Positions 38,432 through 42,495 of a stretch of DNA of 42,495 bases are shown one piece after another. The translations under genes were made by a program, and so were the position numbers. The notes under the pieces are model-generated. The model did not search any database and had not been told where the DNA came from. It saw only the letters and a program-made list of their open reading frames with translations. Source of the DNA: Spirochaetia bacterium (lineage in GTDB: Bacteria > Spirochaetota > Spirochaetia > JABMQR01); the NCBI GenBank assembly GCA_021736525.1, contig JAIPFR010000006.1, positions 1 through 42,495 of the forward strand. The letters run 5' to 3'. Within the stretch, counting starts at the first letter, position 1; each line of letters begins with the position of its first letter.

Positions 38432-38779
38432 CTAAAAAGCTCCTTCAATATGATGCAGCTGGTTTTTCTGGATAAATATAACATCATATCTTATAAATTG
38501 GTAGAGTTCACCCGCTTGACTGGAAAGATAAATCAGAGAAGTTTGCCTGATTTTTTTTATTTTCCGAAAATCAATAGACCGCTCAAGATCCTCAGCGGGA
38601 ACTGATTTCCAACTCTTTACTTCAACGAATATTATGGTACTCTTATCGGGAGAACGGACAATAAGGTCAATTTCCCCCTGTCTGCTTAAGAAGTTTCTTG
38701 CCAGAACTGTATATCCTTTTTCTTTAAGATATTTTTCTGCTTTATCTTCTCCAGCCCTACCCTTTTTTACAGTATTCAT
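38432..38779 (-). CDS. YraN/UPF0102 family nuclease-like protein
   Basis: GRAGEDKAEKYLKEKGYTVLARNFLSRQGEIDLIVRS...IIFVEVKSW. Confidence 0.9.
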   Translation of the reverse strand: MNTVKKGRAGEDKAEKYLKEKGYTVLARNFLSRQGEIDLIVRSPDKSTIIFVEVKSWKSVPAEDLERSIDFRKIKKIRQTSLIYLSSQAGELYQFIRYDVIFIQKNQLHHIEGAF

Positions 38780-38793
38780 ATAACTATATACGC

Positions 38794-38831
38794 AAAAAAA
38801 AGCGGAAAATATTCAAATTTACCCGCTTTTT
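38794..38831 (-). terminator. Intrinsic terminator downstream of rplS (probably bidirectional)
   Basis: Minus strand AAAAAGCGG-N17-CCGCTTTTTTTT, 9-bp stem and T tract. Confidence 0.75.
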
Positions 38832-38866
38832 CTGAAAAAAGGTAGAATGACTCGCTGTAAGATTGG

Positions 38867-39238
38867 CTACTTACTCGAAACAGCAGCACTCTTTTTCTTT
38901 ATAAGCTCCCGAACTTTTGCTGATTTTCCAACCCTGTCCCGGATGTAGTAGAGTTTCGCTCGCCGTACCCGGCCTCGTCTTACAACTTCTATATGATCGA
39001 TTCTAGGAGAATGAACCGGAAAAACACGCTCAACGCCAACCCCGTAGGACATTTTCCTGACCGTAACAGTCTTACGTATACCGCCATTTTTCATTGCTAT
39101 AACAAGTCCTTCAAAAACCTGAATTCGTTCAGTTTGCCCCTCGACTATCTTGAAAAAGATTTTTACGGTATCGCCAATCCGGAAATTCACTGCATTATCT
39201 TTCTGCTGCTCCAACTCAATTGCTTGAATAACATCCAT
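38867..39238 (-). CDS. rplS: 50S ribosomal protein L19
   Basis: [48 protein letters not shown]. Confidence 0.95.
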   Translation of the reverse strand: MDVIQAIELEQQKDNAVNFRIGDTVKIFFKIVEGQTERIQVFEGLVIAMKNGGIRKTVTVRKMSYGVGVERVFPVHSPRIDHIEVVRRGRVRRAKLYYIRDRVGKSAKVRELIKKKSAAVSSK

Positions 39239-39259
39239 ACTGTCACCTCTCTGGTATCT

Positions 39260-39985
39260 CTATTTCTTTTTCTTTTTTAAAGATTCAAGCAGTTTTTTAG
39301 TATCATCCAGTAAAACTGCTTTTTCAAATAAATCCGGCCTGAAAAGTTTTGTCTTTTCCAGCCTTTTTTCCAATCGCCAACGGGCTATTTCCGCATGATT
39401 GCCAGATAAAAGCACGTCAGGTACTGTTTCTCCCTGAAAATCATAAGGCCTTGTATAGTGGGGATATTCCAATAAACTTTGGGAAAAACTCTCCTCAAGG
39501 AGTGATTCTTCGTTTATTACCCCATAAACAAGTCGATATACGGCATCTATAATTACCAGAGCAGCTACTTCTCCGGAAGATATAACATAGTCACCGATAC
39601 AAATCTCATCGTCAACATACCTGTCAATGATTCTTTGGTCAATCCCCTCATATCTGCCGCAAATCAAAACAAGTTCTTTTTCGCTTGCTAATTCCGAAGC
39701 ATATTCCTGATCAAACGGCCTGCCGGACGGACTGGGATACACAACTCGTTTACTTCCAGCACCAACAGCATCCAAGGCTGCCGACAAGGGCTCCGGCTTG
39801 ATTACCATTCCTGCACCGCCGCCATACGGGGCATCATCACAAGTTCTGTGCCGGTCTTCGGCATACTGCCGAAAATCAATAATACGACCCTCTATGCTTC
39901 CGTTTTCAAGCGATCTTGCCATTATGGAAGTACTGAAAAACCCCTCAACAATTTCAGGGAAAAGGGTTAATACGGTAAACTTCAT
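39260..39985 (-). CDS. trmD: tRNA (guanine-N1)-methyltransferase
   Basis: MKFTVLTLFPEIVEGFF, DDAPYGGGAGMVIKPEPL, CGRYEGIDQRI, IGDYVISSGE. Confidence 0.95.
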   Translation of the reverse strand: MKFTVLTLFPEIVEGFFSTSIMARSLENGSIEGRIIDFRQYAEDRHRTCDDAPYGGGAGMVIKPEPLSAALDAVGAGSKRVVYPSPSGRPFDQEYASELASEKELVLICGRYEGIDQRIIDRYVDDEICIGDYVISSGEVAALVIIDAVYRLVYGVINEESLLEESFSQSLLEYPHYTRPYDFQGETVPDVLLSGNHAEIARWRLEKRLEKTKLFRPDLFEKAVLLDDTKKLLESLKKKKK

Positions 39986-40479
39986 TCAAGAATCCAACTG
40001 ACAGCCAATGTCAGCTTTCTTGCTTCTATATTGACTTCGGAAACATATTGACTCATAAATGGTACTAAGCGAATCCCATCAGATGTAGAAATTTCTATCA
40101 GGGGAGCCTGAGCTCCATCAATTACAGAAACTACAGATCCTACAAGACTGCCCTCTGAAAAAACCTCACATCCGATGATATCTGCCTGATAATACTCCCC
40201 TTCCTGCAACGGACTGCATAGATTCCGGGGAATCCATATTTCCCAACCGCTGTACTGCCGGCCGTCTTCAGGGTTCCGGATGAAATCAAACTTGATGAGA
40301 GGCTCCCCCCCGGACTGAGATATATCCTCAATAACAGCAGTTTTTTCCAAAACCCCTTTCTTGAGGAGGATTTCCTGCCCTATGGAAACATGGGAAATCT
40401 CCTCAGAAAACATGTGTACTTTTACATACCCCTTTATTCCATGCGATGTCCGAATGACACCTGTAGCAAGGTTTTCCAT
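39982..40479 (-). CDS. rimM: Ribosome maturation factor RimM
   Basis: GVIRTSHGIKGYVKVHMFSEE, EGEYYQADIIGCEVF, LVPFMSQYVSEVN; 4-nt overlap with trmD. Confidence 0.9.
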   Translation of the reverse strand: MENLATGVIRTSHGIKGYVKVHMFSEEISHVSIGQEILLKKGVLEKTAVIEDISQSGGEPLIKFDFIRNPEDGRQYSGWEIWIPRNLCSPLQEGEYYQADIIGCEVFSEGSLVGSVVSVIDGAQAPLIEISTSDGIRLVPFMSQYVSEVNIEARKLTLAVSWILE

Positions 40480-40712
40480 CAGTCCAGAATTTCGAGAACA
40501 ACCCGTTTGCCGGTTTTTGTTGCTGAAGCACTTAATATTGTCCTAACTGCCTTGGCTATTCTGCCATGCTTTCCGATAACCTTACCGATATCATCCTGTG
40601 AAACCTTCAGCTCAAGGATAGTTGATTTTTCACCCTCTATCATGTGAACCTGCACACCATCGGGATCATCAACCAGTGATTTTGCAATATACTCAACGAG
40701 ATCTTTTTCCAT
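40479..40712 (-). CDS. khpA: KH domain RNA-binding protein (KhpA-type)
   Basis: VSQDDIGKVIGKHGRIAKAVRTIL. Confidence 0.9.
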   Translation of the reverse strand: MEKDLVEYIAKSLVDDPDGVQVHMIEGEKSTILELKVSQDDIGKVIGKHGRIAKAVRTILSASATKTGKRVVLEILD

Positions 40713-40726
40713 AGCAAGCCTCCCGC

Positions 40727-40993
40727 TTATTCCGGTCTGCTTCTGTCAAGAGTAATGTTATTCTTGTTGAGCACCCGCTTGACAGTTGCCGTCGGCTGTG
40801 CTCCTTTCTGAATCCATTCCTGAATTTTTTCATTCTCCAGCCTGATCTGACTGCCTGCCACCTCTATAGGATGATAAATACCAACCTCATCAAGGGTTCT
40901 TCCGTCACGTGGTGCCCGAGAATCCATTACAACTATTCGATAGTAAGGTCTTTTCTTTGTACCGAATCTTTTCAACCTGATTTTAACGCTCAC
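40727..40993 (-). CDS. rpsP: 30S ribosomal protein S16
   Basis: [30 protein letters not shown]. Confidence 0.95.
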   Translation of the reverse strand: MSVKIRLKRFGTKKRPYYRIVVMDSRAPRDGRTLDEVGIYHPIEVAGSQIRLENEKIQEWIQKGAQPTATVKRVLNKNNITLDRSRPE

Positions 40994-41015
40994 ATCTTCC
41001 TCCTGAACAAACTAC

Positions 41016-42347
41016 TTACATGCCCATCTGCTTGAGCATGGACGCCTGGTATTTCTTATTTTTTGCGAACTTCTTCATTGTCATCCGCATTTTATCAAAC
41101 TTTTTCAACAATCGGTTTACATCATACACAGCTGTTCCACTGCCTTTTGCAATTCTCTTTCTCCGTGATGGTCCAATAATCCTGATATTGCTCCGTTCGC
41201 CCGGAGTCATCGACTGAATAATTGCCTGCTCCCGCTTTAACTCCTTCTGGTCTATATCATCTTCGCTGATATTTCCCTTTGCCCCCGGTATCATTTCCAT
41301 AAGACTTTCAAGAGATCCCATTTTATTCATTCTCTGAAGCTGGTCAAGATAGTCCTGAAGGTCAAACGTAGCTGAGGACATTTTCTTTTGAAGTACTGCG
41401 GCTTCTTTCTCATCAAAATTTTCCTGAGCCTTCTCAACAAGGGAAACTACATCTCCCATCCCAAGTATTCTGCCAGCAATACGTTCTGGATAGAAAGGAT
41501 CAAGATCAGAAATTTTTTCACCAACTCCGATAAACTTTATCGGTTTGCCTACAACGCTGCGGATAGAGAGGGCCGCTCCGCCGCGAGTATCCGAATCAAA
41601 CTTGCTCAGCACAACTCCGCTGATGCCAACCCGATCTTCAAACTCTTTCGCTATAGTTACGGCATTCTGTCCGGTCATTGCATCGGCAACAAACAGGGTT
41701 TCATCCGGCTTGACAGCTTTGTAGAGCCCGGAAATTTCATCCATCATCGATTCATCAAGATGCATTCTCCCGGATGTATCGATAATTACCGTATTGTACT
41801 GATTCTTTTTCGCATGCTTCAGGCTGTTTACAGCTACTTTTCTTGGATCTTTTTCTCCAACCTCCGCATAAACCGGAACTTTAATCTGATCTCCAAGCAC
41901 CTGCAGTTGATAAACAGCAGCGGGACGAACAAGGTCGGCTGCCACAAGCAGCGGCCGGCGTCCTTCAGCCGCCAGCTTTGCAGCAAGTTTTGCCGCAGTA
42001 GTAGTTTTACCGGAACCCTGCAGCCCCATCATCAGAATTACCGAAACTGTATCAGGTCCCTTGAGCTGCAGCCCGCTTTTTTCATCTCCGAGCAGCTGAA
42101 CTATCCTGTCATAGATAATTTTTATAAACTGCTGACCGGGATCGACTGATTTGAGAACTTTCTCGCCTCTGGCTTCTTCAATTGTACGATTTACAAACCG
42201 TCGCACAACCCTGAGATTAACATCAGCCTCAAGCAGGGCTATTTTTATTTCGTCAACGGCATCCTGTATATTTTTTTCTGATATCTTGCTTTTTCCAGAT
42301 ACCTGACGAACAATATCGGTGAATTTATCGGAAATGCTGTCGAACAT
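41016..42347 (-). CDS. ffh: Signal recognition particle protein Ffh
   Basis: GLQGSGKTTTAAKLA, DTSGRMHLDESMM, LSKFDSDTRGGAAL, C-terminal M domain. Confidence 0.95.
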   Translation of the reverse strand: MFDSISDKFTDIVRQVSGKSKISEKNIQDAVDEIKIALLEADVNLRVVRRFVNRTIEEARGEKVLKSVDPGQQFIKIIYDRIVQLLGDEKSGLQLKGPDTVSVILMMGLQGSGKTTTAAKLAAKLAAEGRRPLLVAADLVRPAAVYQLQVLGDQIKVPVYAEVGEKDPRKVAVNSLKHAKKNQYNTVIIDTSGRMHLDESMMDEISGLYKAVKPDETLFVADAMTGQNAVTIAKEFEDRVGISGVVLSKFDSDTRGGAALSIRSVVGKPIKFIGVGEKISDLDPFYPERIAGRILGMGDVVSLVEKAQENFDEKEAAVLQKKMSSATFDLQDYLDQLQRMNKMGSLESLMEMIPGAKGNISEDDIDQKELKREQAIIQSMTPGERSNIRIIGPSRRKRIAKGSGTAVYDVNRLLKKFDKMRMTMKKFAKNKKYQASMLKQMGM

Positions 42348-42416
42348 ATCAATCCTTCAAGTTTCTTCCAGGTGATTTTTTCGCTTATTTGGAAGATCGG
42401 CCTAAAACACACTAAA

Positions 42417-42443
42417 ACGGCACGATACATAGGTATCTGCCGT
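42417..42443 (-). promoter_or_regulatory. Stem-loop in ffh leader (ACGGCAGATAC-CTAT-GTATCGTGCCGT)
   Basis: Minus strand 6-bp + 5-bp stem with one bulged G and CTAT loop, followed by TTTTAGTGTGTTTT. Confidence 0.55.
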
Positions 42444-42449
42444 AAAGAC

Positions 42450-42478
42450 TTATACCTTATTAAACTACCGAGTGTCAA
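42450..42478 (-). promoter_or_regulatory. Candidate promoter for ffh operon (TTGACA-N17-GTATAA)
   Basis: Read directly on the minus strand upstream of ffh. Confidence 0.6.
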
Positions 42479-42495
42479 CCTATAAGATGAGTTGC

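Noticed and set aside
41388-42149. 253-aa plus-strand ORF antisense to ffh
   Set aside because: Lies entirely inside a clear ffh CDS, has no recognisable motif, and looks like an antisense reading frame by-product.
42245-42478. 77-aa minus-strand ORF overlapping the ffh start and leader
   Set aside because: Out of frame with ffh and spans the predicted promoter; no family resemblance.
1-42495. CRISPR arrays, transposons, prophage or integrons
   Set aside because: No regularly spaced repeats, transposase/integrase motifs or phage structural genes seen; gene content is core metabolism and translation.

Overview
The window is a dense, mostly housekeeping chromosomal segment. Protein family resemblance and gene order suggest a spirochaete, but no taxonomic search was possible. 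Main blocks: (i) thiamine pyrophosphokinase, a DUF1015 protein, a DivIC/FtsB-like protein and a membrane protein with a degenerate GGDEF domain; (ii) a long minus-strand run prfB - PEGA-like membrane protein - ftsY - YD-repeat-like exported protein - LolCDE-type ABC transporter - rnz; (iii) a GH57-like protein whose catalytic positions look lost; (iv) a complete rnfCDGEAB operon; (v) a P-loop + Asp23/Gls24-like protein, a poly(A) polymerase-like pcnB, hisS, a DEAH helicase, aroB, a cysteine desulfurase/thiI pair, an FmdB-type zinc ribbon, a lipoprotein and a eukaryote-like (type 2) ileS; (vi) a CCA-type nucleotidyltransferase, rnc-acpP-rpmF, coaD, yraN and the ffh-rpsP-khpA-rimM-trmD-rplS operon. 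I found no CRISPR array, rRNA, tRNA, transposase or phage gene. The best second-look items are the P-loop/Asp23 fusion, the pseudo-GH57 protein, the prfB programmed +1 frameshift that the ORF track splits, coherent loss of one ferredoxin cluster in RnfB, a probable leaderless cca transcript, and a hairpin at the predicted 5' end of the ffh mRNA. I do not see a convincing new multigene system.
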